From: Bacillus sp. 522_BSPC
GTDB lineage: Bacteria; Bacillota; Bacilli; Bacillales; Cytobacillaceae
Assembly: GCF_001076885.1 (NCBI RefSeq)
Contig: NZ_JVDT01000084.1
Span: forward strand, 1-64,000
Direction of reading: 5' to 3'
Length of the DNA stretch: 64,000 nucleotides
In this document: positions 1 to 9,193 of the stretch, in pieces
Layout of the letters: every line of letters starts with the position of its first letter
Position numbering within the stretch: position 1 is the first letter of the stretch
Program-made: the position numbers and the translations under genes
The notes under the pieces: model-generated
The model's database searches: none
Seen by the model: only the letters and a program-made list of their open reading frames with translations
What the model was told of the DNA's origin: nothing

Positions 1-357
1 CGCCCCTAAACGGGCCCCCTCCGCTTTTCAATTAGTCTAGCTCCAGCGCCTATCGTTTAGCAAACTTCCAGGTGCCTTCCCTACGATAAGTCAACATCGG
101 TTCACTAACGTTCACCGTGTTTCCTTTATCTCAGTCAGGCCCCCTCCAGTTTGTACATCGATAATCAGGCGCTTCCGCTTTTCAATTAGTCCAGCTCCGG
201 GTGCCCAGGGGCTGATGGGCTTCCCGACGCTTCCCTACGATAAGTCAACATCAGTTCACTGCCGTTCACTGTGTTTCCTATATCTCAGGAATCGTCGCTC
301 CACCCCACACGCCCCTAAACGGGCACCCTCCGCTTTTCAATTTGTAAAGATATTTTC
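1..357. repeat. Intergenic repeat block, two or more diverged tandem units
   Basis: No gene is visible here. Bases 76-134 and 230-288 are the same 59-base sequence with five mismatches, 154 bases apart. Bases 1-33 and 310-342 are the same 33-base sequence with one mismatch, and a shorter related piece lies at 174-199. The block is richer in G and C than the genes around it. Read on the minus strand it resembles the short non-coding elements scattered between genes in many Bacillaceae genomes (recalled pattern, not searched). It ends just before the ylxM promoter, so it could carry a boundary or terminator function, but nothing shows this directly. Confidence 0.8.
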
Positions 358-386
358 TTGACATCTTTTTTTCTGGTGTGTAAAAT
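358..386 (+). promoter_or_regulatory. Sigma-A promoter of ylxM-ffh
   Basis: TTGACA at 358-363, a 17-base spacer, then TAAAAT at 381-386. This is a near-consensus housekeeping promoter. It lies 43 bases before the ylxM start and directly after the repeat block. Confidence 0.85.
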
Positions 387-429
387 AGTCGATGTAAAGG
401 CTTTTGACTTAACACGGGGGTATTATTCG

Positions 430-762
430 ATGCTTGAGAAAACAACGAGAATGAATTATTTATTTGATTTCTATCAGTCGTTGTTAACACCGAAGCAACG
501 AAGCTATATGTCTCTTTACTATTTGGATGATTACTCTCTTGGGGAGATTGCTGCTGAGTACAATGTAAGCCGTCAAGCGGTGTATGACAACATTAAACGT
601 ACAGAAGCAATGCTAGAAGAATATGAGAATAAGTTATTATTACTTCAGAAATTTCAAGAGCGTCAAGTTCTTTTTGAAAAGATGAAAAAAATGCTAGAAC
701 ATGATACCTTATCTATATCTGCGTTGCGAGAGGCAGTAGAGGAACTAGAGAAATTAGATTAA
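430..762 (+). CDS. ylxM: YlxM, SRP-associated helix-turn-helix protein
   Basis: A 110-residue protein of the YlxM/p13 family. In Gram-positive bacteria its gene sits directly before ffh, and the product is linked to the signal recognition particle. The middle (about residues 30-60, [20 protein letters not shown]) is a sigma-70 region 4-like helix-turn-helix, and the C-terminal half is helical. The ATG at 430 follows a GGGGG motif at about 415-419. An upstream in-frame ATG-less extension would run through the promoter at 358-386, so the longer reading is rejected. It is separated from ffh by 12 bases and is surely cotranscribed with it. Confidence 0.93.
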   Translation: MLEKTTRMNYLFDFYQSLLTPKQRSYMSLYYLDDYSLGEIAAEYNVSRQAVYDNIKRTEAMLEEYENKLLLLQKFQERQVLFEKMKKMLEHDTLSISALREAVEELEKLD

Positions 763-774
763 GGAGGCTGACGT

Positions 775-2127
775 ATGGCATTTGAAGGTTTAGCTGACCG
801 ACTGCAGAACACGATGCAAAAAATCCGTGGAAAAGGGAAAGTAAATGAAGCGGATGTAAAAGAAATGATGCGTGAAGTACGTCTTGCGCTTCTTGAGGCA
901 GACGTAAACTTTAAAGTGGTAAAAGACTTTGTCAAAAAAGTAAGTGAACGTGCAGTTGGACAGGAAGTGCTAAAAAGCTTAACTCCTGGACAACAAGTTA
1001 TTAAAGTAGTAAAAGAAGAGCTTACGGAATTAATGGGTGGAGAAGAAAGCAAAATTGGTGTGAGTAAACGTCCTCCAACTGTCATTATGATGGTCGGACT
1101 TCAAGGGGCGGGGAAAACAACCACCACTGGTAAGCTTGCAAATTTACTGCGTAAAAAACATAATCGTAATCCACTATTAGTAGCTGCAGATATTTATCGT
1201 CCTGCTGCGATTAAGCAATTGCAAACATTAGGAAAACAGCTTGATTTTCCAGTTTTTTCACTAGGAGACCAAGTTAGTCCTGTTGAAATTGCAAAGCAAG
1301 CGATTGAAAAAGCGAAAGAAGATCATCATGATTATGTATTAATTGATACAGCAGGTCGTCTTCATGTAGATGAAGCCCTAATGGATGAATTAAAGCAAAT
1401 CAAAGAACTTGCAAACCCAGAAGAAATATTACTTGTTGTCGATGCAATGACAGGGCAAGATGCTGTCAATGTAGCCGGAAGCTTTAACGAGCAGTTAGGA
1501 TTAACGGGAGTTGTCTTAACAAAGCTTGATGGTGATACACGTGGGGGTGCTGCGCTTTCCATACGTTCTGTTACAAACACACCAATTAAATTTGTTGGTT
1601 TGGGAGAAAAAATGGACGCGCTTGAAACATTCCATCCTGAGAGAATGGCTTCTAGAATCCTAGGAATGGGTGATGTGCTTAGCTTAATCGAAAAAGCGCA
1701 AATAAACGTGGATGAAGAAAAGGCGAGAGAATTAGAAAAGAAAATGAAATCAGATTCATTTACCTTTGACGATTTTCTTGATTCCTTAAGCCAGGTGAAA
1801 AGCATGGGACCACTTGACGAATTAATTAAAATGATGCCAGGTGCGAACAAAATCAAAGGCTTAAACAATATGAAAGTGGACGAAAAGCAAATTGCACATG
1901 TAGAGGCAATCATTAAGTCCATGACTAAGCAAGAAAAAGAACATCCAGAGATCATCAATTCTGGCAGAAGAAAGCGTATTGCAAAAGGAAGCGGTAGAAC
2001 CGTTCCGGAAGTAAATCGACTTTTAAAACAGTTTGATGACATGAGAAAAATGATGAAGCAAATGACCAATATGGGTCAAAAGGGCAAGAAAAAAGGTAAA
2101 TTAAAATTACCTTTCAACCCGTTCTAA
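775..2127 (+). CDS. ffh: Signal recognition particle protein Ffh
   Basis: The 450-residue GTPase subunit of the signal recognition particle, which binds 4.5S/6S RNA and signal sequences and docks on FtsY. The N domain covers about 1-90. The NG domain has the P-loop GLQGAGKT at 108-115, then DTAGRLHVDE and TKLDGD. The C-terminal M domain (about 300-440) is rich in methionine, with several M-M and M-K-Q-M runs, and the protein ends in a basic lysine-rich tail. The start is supported by AAGGAGG eight bases upstream. Length and motif order are normal for the family. Confidence 0.98.
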   Translation: MAFEGLADRLQNTMQKIRGKGKVNEADVKEMMREVRLALLEADVNFKVVKDFVKKVSERAVGQEVLKSLTPGQQVIKVVKEELTELMGGEESKIGVSKRPPTVIMMVGLQGAGKTTTTGKLANLLRKKHNRNPLLVAADIYRPAAIKQLQTLGKQLDFPVFSLGDQVSPVEIAKQAIEKAKEDHHDYVLIDTAGRLHVDEALMDELKQIKELANPEEILLVVDAMTGQDAVNVAGSFNEQLGLTGVVLTKLDGDTRGGAALSIRSVTNTPIKFVGLGEKMDALETFHPERMASRILGMGDVLSLIEKAQINVDEEKARELEKKMKSDSFTFDDFLDSLSQVKSMGPLDELIKMMPGANKIKGLNNMKVDEKQIAHVEAIIKSMTKQEKEHPEIINSGRRKRIAKGSGRTVPEVNRLLKQFDDMRKMMKQMTNMGQKGKKKGKLKLPFNPF

Positions 2128-2234
2128 CGACAGTTTTTTATATAAAATTGGCTTCGTTTGTCCATTGAAATTGGGCGAAAACAGACTGTTAGAGGGCGTA
2201 AATAAAGATTTTTAACACTGACAAGAAAAAACAC

Positions 2235-2264
2235 TTTACAAAGTGTTGGAGTATCTGATAATAT
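2235..2264 (+). promoter_or_regulatory. Candidate sigma-A promoter of rpsP
   Basis: TTTACA at 2235-2240, an 18-base spacer, and TAATAT at 2259-2264, 38 bases before the rpsP start. It lies in the 175-base ffh-rpsP gap, which has no obvious terminator. Confidence 0.5.
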
Positions 2265-2302
2265 ACTATCTTGTGTGAAACTATTCGGAGGTGCAATATT
2301 AA

Positions 2303-2575
2303 ATGGCAGTAAAAATTCGTTTAAAAAGAATGGGAGCAAAAAAATCTCCTTTTTATCGTATCGTAGTAGCAGATTCTCGTTCACCACGTGATGGACGTTT
2401 CATTGAAACAGTAGGAACTTACAATCCGGTAGCAAACCCAGCTATCGTGGAAATCAACGAAGATAAAGCTCTACAATGGTTACAAAATGGTGCAAAACCA
2501 TCTGATACAGTACGTAACCTATTCTCTAACCAAGGTATTATGGAAAAATTCCACAATATCAAAAACGCTAAATAA
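2303..2575 (+). CDS. rpsP: 30S ribosomal protein S16
   Basis: The full 90-residue S16 protein, which binds 16S rRNA early in small-subunit assembly. The N-terminal signature [20 protein letters not shown] and the following [10 protein letters not shown] are typical. CGGAGGTG precedes the ATG. It starts the rpsP-khpA-ylqD-rimM-trmD-rplS run known from other Bacillaceae. Confidence 0.98.
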   Translation: MAVKIRLKRMGAKKSPFYRIVVADSRSPRDGRFIETVGTYNPVANPAIVEINEDKALQWLQNGAKPSDTVRNLFSNQGIMEKFHNIKNAK

Positions 2576-2586
2576 TTTTTGATGCA

Positions 2587-2817
2587 ATGAAAGAGCTTAT
2601 AGAAACGATTGTTAAGCCCCTTGTTGATTTTCCAGAGGAAGTTGCCGTAACTGTAACAGAAGAGGATAATCGTATCACTTACTTGCTTTCTGTCAACGAG
2701 AATGACATAGGAAAGGTAATAGGGAAGCAAGGGCGAGTAGCGAGAGCCATTCGAACGATTGTTTATGCAGCAGGATCATTACAACAAAAGAAAATTATTG
2801 TTGATATTAGAGATTAA
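2587..2817 (+). CDS. khpA: KhpA, KH-domain RNA-binding protein
   Basis: A 76-residue single KH-domain protein (YlqC/KhpA family). KhpA works with KhpB/Jag as an RNA-binding pair in Gram-positive bacteria. The GxxG RNA-binding loop is visible as GKVIGKQGRVARAIRTIV at about residues 39-56. The gene begins 11 bases after rpsP. No good Shine-Dalgarno sequence precedes the ATG at 2587, so translation probably depends on coupling to rpsP. An intrinsic terminator follows directly. Confidence 0.94.
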   Translation: MKELIETIVKPLVDFPEEVAVTVTEEDNRITYLLSVNENDIGKVIGKQGRVARAIRTIVYAAGSLQQKKIIVDIRD

Positions 2818-2821
2818 ATGA

Positions 2822-2857
2822 AAAGGAAGGAGGGGGAACCCTCCTTCCTTTGTTTTT
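2822..2857 (+). terminator. Intrinsic terminator after khpA
   Basis: A 13-base-pair perfect stem (2822-2834 with 2839-2851) with a GGAA loop, followed by a T-rich tract. It splits rpsP-khpA from ylqD-rimM-trmD. Confidence 0.92.
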
Positions 2858-2873
2858 TAGGAGAAATATGCGT

Positions 2874-2965
2874 TTGGCTGATTAGTGCGCTTCTTTGGCT
2901 GATATCGATGGAGATTTGGCTGATAAATGATTATTTTGGCTGATAAACATGTTACATTGGCTGAT
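2874..2965. repeat. Five copies of TTGGCTGAT with 20-21-base period
   Basis: TTGGCTGAT occurs at 2874-2882, 2895-2903, 2916-2924, 2936-2944 and 2957-2965. The start-to-start distances are 21, 21, 20 and 21 bases, about two helical turns, while the bases between copies are not conserved. The array lies in the khpA-ylqD gap (2818-3114) after the terminator and before ylqD. Its function is unknown. Confidence 0.85.
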
Positions 2966-3114
2966 ATAGTAAACTTAAGTGCTAGCATTTCTTCAGAAGT
3001 AGCTGTAGTGTTGGTAAAATGATTGATAATTTACTTGTATTTAGACGAAAAATGCAATATATGTTACCTTGTTAGTGGTATGTACAAAGGTTGTCATCTG
3101 TTAGGAGGAAGTAT

Positions 3115-3492
3115 ATGAAGATTCTTCAGTCTGTAACAGTAAAACAAGTTTTAACAGAGAAAACGCGAAAGTCCATTTCTGAACGATATCGGCAAGAAAT
3201 AGAGCAACTAGAAAAAGAAGTACAACAGCTTTATTTTGAAGAAAGAAAACAATTGAAAAATCACCCTTCTGGTTCGGAAATTAAACGTTTTTTTCGAAAG
3301 GAAGTTACAAATAAATTAGAGAAACAAAAAACGATAGAGTTCCAATTAAATCAATTACATATACTACCATTAGGGACAGAAATCAAGGAGCAAGAAGTAA
3401 TGGCTGTTGTTGATGTTCAGGTGGGGCAGTCTTGGGAAAATACAAATAAGTCAATTATTGTAAAAGATGGAACAGTGGTTGATATTCGATAG
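3115..3492 (+). CDS. ylqD: YlqD family protein
   Basis: A 125-residue protein of the Bacillus YlqD family, of unknown function. It is highly charged, with a long predicted coiled coil at about residues 20-75 (repeated E, K and Q with regular leucines) and a compact C-terminal region of about 40 residues rich in beta-type sequence. The ATG at 3115 is chosen because AGGAGG lies at 3103-3108; an earlier in-frame start at 3091 has no such site. It ends two bases before the GTG codon that overlaps the rimM ribosome-binding site. Confidence 0.88.
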   Translation: MKILQSVTVKQVLTEKTRKSISERYRQEIEQLEKEVQQLYFEERKQLKNHPSGSEIKRFFRKEVTNKLEKQKTIEFQLNQLHILPLGTEIKEQEVMAVVDVQVGQSWENTNKSIIVKDGTVVDIR

Positions 3493-3503
3493 AGGTGAAT
3501 GCA

Positions 3504-4022
3504 ATGGAGAAATGGTTTAATGTTGGTAAAGTTGTCAATACACATGGGATAAGAGGAGAAATTCGTGTTATTTCTCGTACTGATTTTCCAGAAGAACGCT
3601 ACAAAATTGGGAATACGATTTATTTTTTTCAGACAGATAAAGCGAATCCGCTTGAATTGAAAATTAAAGGCCATCGAGAACATAAGAACTTCAATCTGCT
3701 TACATTTGAAGGCTATGAAAATGTGAATGATGTGGAATTTATGAAGGGCGGCCTTTTAAAGGTGCCAGAGAGCTTTCTTGGAGAACTTGCAGAAAATGAG
3801 TATTATTTTCATGAAATTATCGGTTGTAAAGTGGTAACCGTAGAAGGGGAAGAGCTTGGAGAAATTACGGAAATCTTAACACCGGGAGCGAATGATGTGT
3901 GGGTTGTGAGAGGCCAAGATAAAAATGAAATCTTGATTCCATATATCGAAGAAGTAGTGATGAAAGTAGATGTGCAAGAAAAACTAGTTGTAATAGAGCC
4001 AATGGAAGGGCTGTTTTCTTAA
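3504..4022 (+). CDS. rimM: 16S rRNA processing protein RimM
   Basis: A 172-residue RimM, which binds S19 and helps mature the 3' domain of the 30S subunit. The N-terminal RimM domain contains the typical [17 protein letters not shown] segment, and the C-terminal PRC-barrel contains [12 protein letters not shown]. The ATG at 3504 has AGAGGTG just upstream; the GTG at 3495 is part of that site. The stop overlaps the trmD start by one base, so the two are translationally coupled. Confidence 0.96.
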   Translation: MEKWFNVGKVVNTHGIRGEIRVISRTDFPEERYKIGNTIYFFQTDKANPLELKIKGHREHKNFNLLTFEGYENVNDVEFMKGGLLKVPESFLGELAENEYYFHEIIGCKVVTVEGEELGEITEILTPGANDVWVVRGQDKNEILIPYIEEVVMKVDVQEKLVVIEPMEGLFS

Positions 4023-4768
4023 TGAAGATTGATGTACTTACATTATTTCCAGAGATGTTCGAAGGGGTTCTTCATCGTTCTATTTTAAAGAAGGCAGAAG
4101 AAGGCGAAAAAGCTGCGTACAATGTCGTGAATTTTCGCGATTACGCTGATAATAAGCATCAAACCGTTGATGATTATCCGTACGGAGGAGGTGCTGGAAT
4201 GGTATTAAAGCCCCAGCCGATATTTGACGCTGTTGGTGCATTAACAGCAAAAAAGGAAGGAACCAAGCCTCGTGTCATTCTAATGTGTCCTCAGGGAGAA
4301 AGATACACGCAAGCAAAAGCGGAAGAACTGGCCAAAGAGGAGCATTTAATCTTCATTTGTGGTCATTACGAAGGATATGATGAAAGAATCAGAGAGCATT
4401 TGGTAACAGATGAAATCTCCATTGGTGACTATGTCCTAACTGGCGGTGAATTGGGCGCAATGGTTGTCATTGACAGTGTTGTACGGCTATTGCCAGGTGT
4501 ACTGGGGAAAGAAGCATCCCATGTAAATGATTCGTTTAGCACTGGTTTGTTGGAGCATCCTCATTACACTCGACCAGCTGATTTTCGTGGTATGAAGGTT
4601 CCGGATACACTGTTATCTGGAAATCATGCTCATATAGATGAATGGAGAGAAAGGGAATCTTTCCGAAGAACGGTTGAAAGACGTCCGGATTTACTAGATA
4701 ATTATCCGCTGACAGAGAAGCAGAAAAAGCTTGTAAATGAGTTAAAAAAGCAACATCATCCAAGTTAA
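4022..4768 (+). CDS. trmD: tRNA (guanine-N1)-methyltransferase TrmD
   Basis: A 248-residue SPOUT-class methyltransferase that makes m1G37 in tRNA and so prevents frameshifting. The knot-forming motifs [23 protein letters not shown] and [14 protein letters not shown] are all present, as is the flexible linker leading to a helical C-terminal domain. The rimM and trmD coding regions overlap by one base. Confidence 0.98.
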   Translation: MKIDVLTLFPEMFEGVLHRSILKKAEEGEKAAYNVVNFRDYADNKHQTVDDYPYGGGAGMVLKPQPIFDAVGALTAKKEGTKPRVILMCPQGERYTQAKAEELAKEEHLIFICGHYEGYDERIREHLVTDEISIGDYVLTGGELGAMVVIDSVVRLLPGVLGKEASHVNDSFSTGLLEHPHYTRPADFRGMKVPDTLLSGNHAHIDEWRERESFRRTVERRPDLLDNYPLTEKQKKLVNELKKQHHPS

Positions 4769-4821
4769 CATAATACAATTATATTAAAAATAGCAAAGTT
4801 CTATTATTTTTAGAAAAAATA

Positions 4822-4850
4822 TTGCTGTTATTATAGTTTTATGTTAAGAT
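4822..4850 (+). promoter_or_regulatory. Candidate sigma-A promoter of rplS
   Basis: TTGCTG at 4822-4827, a 17-base spacer and TAAGAT at 4845-4850. It would give rplS its own transcript with a leader of about 105 bases. Confidence 0.6.
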
Positions 4851-4866
4851 AACACTTGTGACTTAA

Positions 4867-4944
4867 ACAGATGGATTTCTGTGAAGAGTCTTATAACGAT
4901 GTTCCGCTGCAAGTGGTCTCCATTATGAGTGCAAGAGCGTCTGT
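4867..4944 (+). promoter_or_regulatory. Probable ribosomal protein L19 leader
   Basis: A structured leader just before rplS. Bases 4867-4873 (ACAGATG) can pair with 4938-4944 (CGTCTGT), closing a multi-branch fold that ends two bases before the ribosome-binding region. Autoregulatory L19 leaders are known upstream of rplS in Bacillota. The assignment rests on position and this long-range stem; a covariance-model search was not possible. Confidence 0.6.
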
Positions 4945-4962
4945 TGGAAGGAGTTGAAAACG

Positions 4963-5307
4963 ATGCAAAAATTAATAGAAGAAATTACAAAAGAACAACT
5001 TCGTTCTGATCTTCCTTCGTTCCGTCCTGGTGACACTGTACGTGTACACGTGAAAGTTGTTGAGGGTACTCGTGAACGTATTCAGTTATTTGAAGGTGTT
5101 GTAATTAAGCGTCGTGGTGGTGGTATCAGCGAAACTTTTACAGTACGTAAAGTTTCTTACGGAGTTGGCGTTGAGCGTACATTCCCTGTTCACACACCTA
5201 AAATTGCGAAGCTAGAAGTTATCCGTCGCGGTAAAGTACGCCGTGCGAAACTTTACTACCTACGTAACCTACGTGGTAAAAAAGCTCGTATTAAAGAAAT
5301 TCGATAA
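4963..5307 (+). CDS. rplS: 50S ribosomal protein L19
   Basis: The 114-residue L19 of the large subunit, at the 30S-50S interface. The signature [18 protein letters not shown] and the basic C-terminus [20 protein letters not shown] are typical. The ATG at 4963 follows GAAGGAG; an upstream in-frame TTG at 4954 overlaps the ribosome-binding site and is rejected. A terminator follows at once. Confidence 0.98.
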   Translation: MQKLIEEITKEQLRSDLPSFRPGDTVRVHVKVVEGTRERIQLFEGVVIKRRGGGISETFTVRKVSYGVGVERTFPVHTPKIAKLEVIRRGKVRRAKLYYLRNLRGKKARIKEIR

Positions 5308-5315
5308 TTGTTACC

Positions 5316-5350
5316 AAAAAAGAGCTTGTTCTTGTAACAAGTTCTTTTTT
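5316..5350 (+). terminator. Intrinsic terminator after rplS
   Basis: A 12-base-pair stem (about 5319-5330 with 5336-5347, one G-T pair) followed by a run of Ts. Confidence 0.88.
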
Positions 5351-5470
5351 ATATCTTACTTTCCAATTTTACTTCATCCAGAAATTCCGCTAAAATATAT
5401 CATGTTAGTGAAGCGTTCAATCATACATAAATAACTACCTATATTGTTCAGTTAAGGATTGGTGAAAGGT

Positions 5471-6007
5471 ATGGCAACTGAAAAGAAGAAGAAAAATGAA
5501 GTATGGGAATGGAGTAAAGCATTAATTATCGCTGTTTTACTCGCCTTTGTCATTCGATATTTTTTATTTGCTCCCATTGTAGTAGATGGAGAGTCTATGC
5601 AGTCAACATTGCTTGACCAAGATCGAATGATTGTAAATAAAATAAACTATAAAGTAAGTGAACCAAAGCGTTTTGATATTATTGTTTTTCACGCGCCAGA
5701 AGGCAAAGATTATATAAAAAGAGTAATTGGCTTGCCGGGAGATACGATTGAGTATCGAGATGATGTGTTATATGTCAATGGACAAGCTTATGAAGAGCCC
5801 TACTTGGAACATAATAAGGAAGGGCTAAATGGACTACTAACGGAGGATTTCACTGCAACCGTACCAGAGGATGAGTTATTTGTAATGGGTGACAACCGCA
5901 GAAATAGCAAAGATAGCCGCCATATTGGTACAATTGGCTATGATAAAATAATTGGCAGTACAAGTGTTGTATATTGGCCGATTTCCGATTTAAAAATAGT
6001 AGAATAA
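5471..6007 (+). CDS. lepB: Type I signal peptidase
   Basis: A 178-residue membrane protease that removes signal peptides from secreted proteins; Bacillus has several such paralogues (SipS/SipT type). It has a short basic N-terminus and one membrane span at about 17-36. The catalytic Ser42 lies in GESMQ and the catalytic Lys83 in YIKRVIGLPGD; the GDNRRNSKDSR box is present. The ATG at 5471 is preceded by GGTGAAAGG. It lies between rplS and rbgA; B. subtilis lacks a signal peptidase gene at that spot, although other Bacillaceae carry one there. Confidence 0.95.
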   Translation: MATEKKKKNEVWEWSKALIIAVLLAFVIRYFLFAPIVVDGESMQSTLLDQDRMIVNKINYKVSEPKRFDIIVFHAPEGKDYIKRVIGLPGDTIEYRDDVLYVNGQAYEEPYLEHNKEGLNGLLTEDFTATVPEDELFVMGDNRRNSKDSRHIGTIGYDKIIGSTSVVYWPISDLKIVE

Positions 6008-6034
6008 TGTAAGTGGAAGAAATAGAGGTGCAAG

Positions 6035-6886
6035 ATGACTATACAATGGTTCCCGGGGCATATGGCGAAAGCCAGAAGACAGGTAACGGAAAAATTAAAG
6101 CTGGTAGATATTATATTTGAATTAGTGGATGCGAGAATTCCTCAATCATCTCGAAATCCCATGATTGATGAAATCATCCAGCATAAACCGAGAATTGTGT
6201 TATTGAACAAAGCAGATATGGCAGATAAAGAACGTACAAAAGAATGGATAAACTACTTCAAAAAGCAAGGTATACAAGCGCTTGCGATTAATTCACACGC
6301 AGGGGTAGGAATGAAGGAAATTACTGCTTTAGCAAAAGTAGTTTTGGCGGAAAAATTTGATCGCATGAAAGCAAAAGGAATTAGACCACGAGCAATTCGA
6401 GCAATGATTGTCGGAATTCCGAATGCAGGTAAATCTACCCTGATTAATCGATTGGCGAAAAAAAACATTGCCAAAACAGGAAATACACCAGGTGTAACGA
6501 AAGCACAGCAATGGATTAAAGTAGGCAAAGAAATGGAGCTATTAGATACACCAGGAATATTATGGCCGAAATTTGAAGACCAAGAAGTTGGATTAAAGCT
6601 TGCTTTAACGGGAGCAATTAAAGATACTATTTTAAATTTACAAGATATTGCTATCTTTGGACTACGCTTTTTGGAAAAAGAATATCCAGAACGTTTAAAA
6701 GAAAGATATGATTTAGATACGATTCCAGAGGATACGGTTGAACTGTTTGATAAAATCGGCACATTTAGAGGAGCATTATCAGGCGGCGGTATGATTGACT
6801 ATGATAAAGTGACAGAATTAATAATCCGTGATATCAGAAGTGAAAAATTTGGACCTTTGACATTTGAAAAAACAGAAGATATGTAA
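6035..6886 (+). CDS. rbgA: Ribosome biogenesis GTPase RbgA (YlqF)
   Basis: A 283-residue circularly permuted GTPase needed for late assembly of the 50S subunit (entry of L16 and neighbours). The permutation is visible: the G4 motif NKAD is at 58-61, ahead of the P-loop GIPNAGKS at 127-134, and DTPGILWP comes last. The C-terminal helical domain carries the usual GALSGGG motif. The ATG at 6035 has GAGGTG upstream. A terminator follows. Confidence 0.97.
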   Translation: MTIQWFPGHMAKARRQVTEKLKLVDIIFELVDARIPQSSRNPMIDEIIQHKPRIVLLNKADMADKERTKEWINYFKKQGIQALAINSHAGVGMKEITALAKVVLAEKFDRMKAKGIRPRAIRAMIVGIPNAGKSTLINRLAKKNIAKTGNTPGVTKAQQWIKVGKEMELLDTPGILWPKFEDQEVGLKLALTGAIKDTILNLQDIAIFGLRFLEKEYPERLKERYDLDTIPEDTVELFDKIGTFRGALSGGGMIDYDKVTELIIRDIRSEKFGPLTFEKTEDM

Positions 6887-6895
6887 AAAGCTCTC

Positions 6896-6932
6896 AAAGA
6901 GAAGTGGCTAAAATCAGACACTTCTCTTTTCT
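6896..6932 (+). terminator. Intrinsic terminator after rbgA
   Basis: An 11-base-pair stem (AAAGAGAAGTG with CACTTCTCTTT, 6897-6907 and 6919-6929) and a T-rich 3' side. The remaining 170 bases before rnhB hold no clear promoter or other feature that I can see. Confidence 0.85.
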
Positions 6933-7107
6933 ATGTAAAGAGTAGGAGATAAATTTCTAATTTTCATAGTTATAAGGAGAGAAGAAATTTTGTGTCTGAA
7001 ATGGAAAAATAACGGCCAACATTTTCGGAAGCGAAGTAAAAGCATACCGAACAGATTAAAATAAATAAAATCATCCATAAACCGATATAAATATCGAGGT
7101 GTAAAAA

Positions 7108-7887
7108 ATGAAATTAGCAACGATGAAAGAAATAAAAGAGACGCTAGAAGGGATAAAGGAAGTTAATGACCCTTTTATCCTTGAATTACGAAAGGACGAG
7201 AGAAAAGGGGCTCAGAAGCTTCTAGAAGCATGGGAGAAGCGTATCGTAAAGGAACAGAAGCTTCATGACCATTTCGTCAAGATGAATCGTTATGAAATAG
7301 AAATAAGAAGCAAGGGATATACATATATTGCAGGCATTGATGAAGTAGGCAGAGGACCGCTTGCTGGACCTGTTGTCACAGCGGCCGTTATCCTTCCGGA
7401 AGGTTTTTACTTACCTGGTATCGACGATTCAAAGAAATTGTCAGAGAAAAAAAGAGAATTATTTTATGAGGTCATTAAAAATGAGGCAATTTCGATAGGG
7501 GTGGGAGTAATCTCACCTACAGAAATAGATCGAATTAATATTTATCAAGCAACAAAAAAGGGAATGTTAGAAGCGATTAATGAGCTTTCCCAAACGCCAG
7601 ATTACTTACTTATTGATGCAATGAAATTAACCACTCCATACCCTAGCCAGTCCCTTATTAAAGGGGATAGTAAAAGTGTTTCAATTGCTGCGGCAAGCAT
7701 TATTGCAAAAGTAACGAGAGATCGCATGATGAAAGAGTTACATGAAGTGTATCCTGATTATCATTTTGCGAGCAATATGGGCTATGGCACACAGGAGCAT
7801 CTAGTAGCTCTTAAGGAATGTGGGATTACGATTCATCACCGCAAGAGTTTTTCCCCTATCAAAGAGATGGTGGAGAATATAAAATAG
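7108..7887 (+). CDS. rnhB: Ribonuclease HII
   Basis: A 259-residue RNase HII that cuts RNA in RNA-DNA hybrids and at single ribonucleotides in DNA. The catalytic Asp78-Glu79 lie in [13 protein letters not shown], with further acidic residues in LLIDAM and near KVTRDRMM. An N-terminal domain of about 70 residues, typical of Bacillus RnhB, precedes the catalytic fold. GAGGTG precedes the ATG. Confidence 0.97.
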   Translation: MKLATMKEIKETLEGIKEVNDPFILELRKDERKGAQKLLEAWEKRIVKEQKLHDHFVKMNRYEIEIRSKGYTYIAGIDEVGRGPLAGPVVTAAVILPEGFYLPGIDDSKKLSEKKRELFYEVIKNEAISIGVGVISPTEIDRINIYQATKKGMLEAINELSQTPDYLLIDAMKLTTPYPSQSLIKGDSKSVSIAAASIIAKVTRDRMMKELHEVYPDYHFASNMGYGTQEHLVALKECGITIHHRKSFSPIKEMVENIK

Positions 7888-7933
7888 CTAATGGAATGGT
7901 TGTATTTTTGTTAAGGAAGAAAGGAGGAATAAG

Positions 7934-9193
7934 ATGAATATTAACCATATTGTACATGATTTATTTCATGAAAATCGTTTAGGTAACAAAGCCCTTGAAT
8001 TAAGAGATGGACAACTAGTATATGGAAAATTGACAAAATTATTTCCTCAACAAATGGCAGAGGTACAAATAGGATCGCAAAGAATGCTTGCCAACCTAAC
8101 CATTCCCGTAACCGTTGATCAAAGTTATTGGTTTCAAGTTTCCATAACGGATGATAAGCCAGTTTTAAAAGTTTTAACCCAAGCAAATGAAGTACCAGAA
8201 GAAAAAGGAAATATGACTGGATTGCTTCAACAGCTAAATCTTCCTAACACAAAAGACAATAGATTGTTACTCCATTATCTACTATCTAATAATCTACCAA
8301 TTACGAATGAAGCGATTGGAAACATAAAGGAATGGCTGCCAAGTTCTTTGGGAAAACAAGAGCTTTCGATTATTGGCCTTATGCTTGAAAGAGAGCTGCC
8401 TCTAACAAAAGAAGTATTTTCAAGTCTTTCATCCTTGCAATCAGATAAAGGATTTAGTGTCCTGATAGAGGAGTTGCAACAGCAGCTTTCTTCCCATAAA
8501 GTGAAGGAACCAATCTTAAACAATTTGCTTTCTAGTTTAACAGAGGGAGAAAATTTTTCCAAAGATAGTATGGTAGATACGATAAAAACTATAATTCATA
8601 AAATGGGCTATTCGTATGAAGCTGGATTATTAAAACGAACTCCGATGGAAGACGAACAAGCCTTTCATCAGGAAATGCTAAAGCCCATGCTACTAGAGTT
8701 AATGGGAAAAGACGTTCCAATAGCTGTGAAAGAGACAGCAGGACAACTGATCGATAAAATGACAGGCTATCAGCTTATGAGTCAGCAAACTGGTCCTATT
8801 ATGCAGCTAGTTACAGAAATTCCCCTTCGTTTTTTCAACCAGCAGGTGGATGTAACGATGCAGTATAATGGCAGAAAAACGGAAGATGGCAAAGTGGATA
8901 GCAATTATTGTCGCATCCTTTTTTACTTAGAGCTTGCTCATATGAAGGATACGGTTATTGATTTAAATATCCAAAACCGAATCATGAATATGAGTATCCT
9001 TAATGATCAAGCAACTGAAATAATGCCAATAATAAAACAAAAGGAAGAGTCTTTAAAAGAAAGGCTTAGGGAGCTTGATTATAAACTGATGGCAGTTCAT
9101 GTGAGACCTTTGACAAAAGAAGACAGGCCTATGTGGAGTCCTCAGCAAGCAATGCGAGTAAATGGTTACAAAGGAGTGGATCTTAAAATATGA
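7934..9193 (+). CDS. ylqG: YlqG, probable FliK-like (hook-length-control-type) protein
   Basis: A 419-residue protein equivalent in position to B. subtilis YlqG. The N-terminal half is predicted to be mixed helix and sheet without a family I can name. The C-terminal half (about 290-400) looks like the FliK C-terminal 'Flg_hook' domain: a stretch around IPLRFFNQQVDVTMQY, then acidic and hydrophobic strands, and QKEESLKERLRELDYKL, comparable to the segment near residues 680-720 of the FliK encoded here. It overlaps ylqH by four bases. AGGAGGAAT precedes the ATG. A secretion role is an inference; there is no signal peptide. Confidence 0.75.
   Translation: MNINHIVHDLFHENRLGNKALELRDGQLVYGKLTKLFPQQMAEVQIGSQRMLANLTIPVTVDQSYWFQVSITDDKPVLKVLTQANEVPEEKGNMTGLLQQLNLPNTKDNRLLLHYLLSNNLPITNEAIGNIKEWLPSSLGKQELSIIGLMLERELPLTKEVFSSLSSLQSDKGFSVLIEELQQQLSSHKVKEPILNNLLSSLTEGENFSKDSMVDTIKTIIHKMGYSYEAGLLKRTPMEDEQAFHQEMLKPMLLELMGKDVPIAVKETAGQLIDKMTGYQLMSQQTGPIMQLVTEIPLRFFNQQVDVTMQYNGRKTEDGKVDSNYCRILFYLELAHMKDTVIDLNIQNRIMNMSILNDQATEIMPIIKQKEESLKERLRELDYKLMAVHVRPLTKEDRPMWSPQQAMRVNGYKGVDLKI

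Noticed and set aside
358-429. Extended N-terminus of YlxM
   Set aside because: It would start on the -35 element itself; the family begins at the ATG at 430.
278-490. Minus-strand reading frame overlapping the repeat block and the ylxM promoter
   Set aside because: It runs antisense through ylxM and the repeats, has no ribosome-binding site and resembles no known protein.
1362-2069. Long antisense frame inside ffh
   Set aside because: It is a codon-usage shadow of ffh in AT-rich DNA; its composition (Ser, Ile, Phe rich) is typical of such shadows.
2874-2965. CRISPR array
   Set aside because: The nine-base repeats with about 12-base intervals are far too short for CRISPR repeats and spacers, and no cas gene is near.
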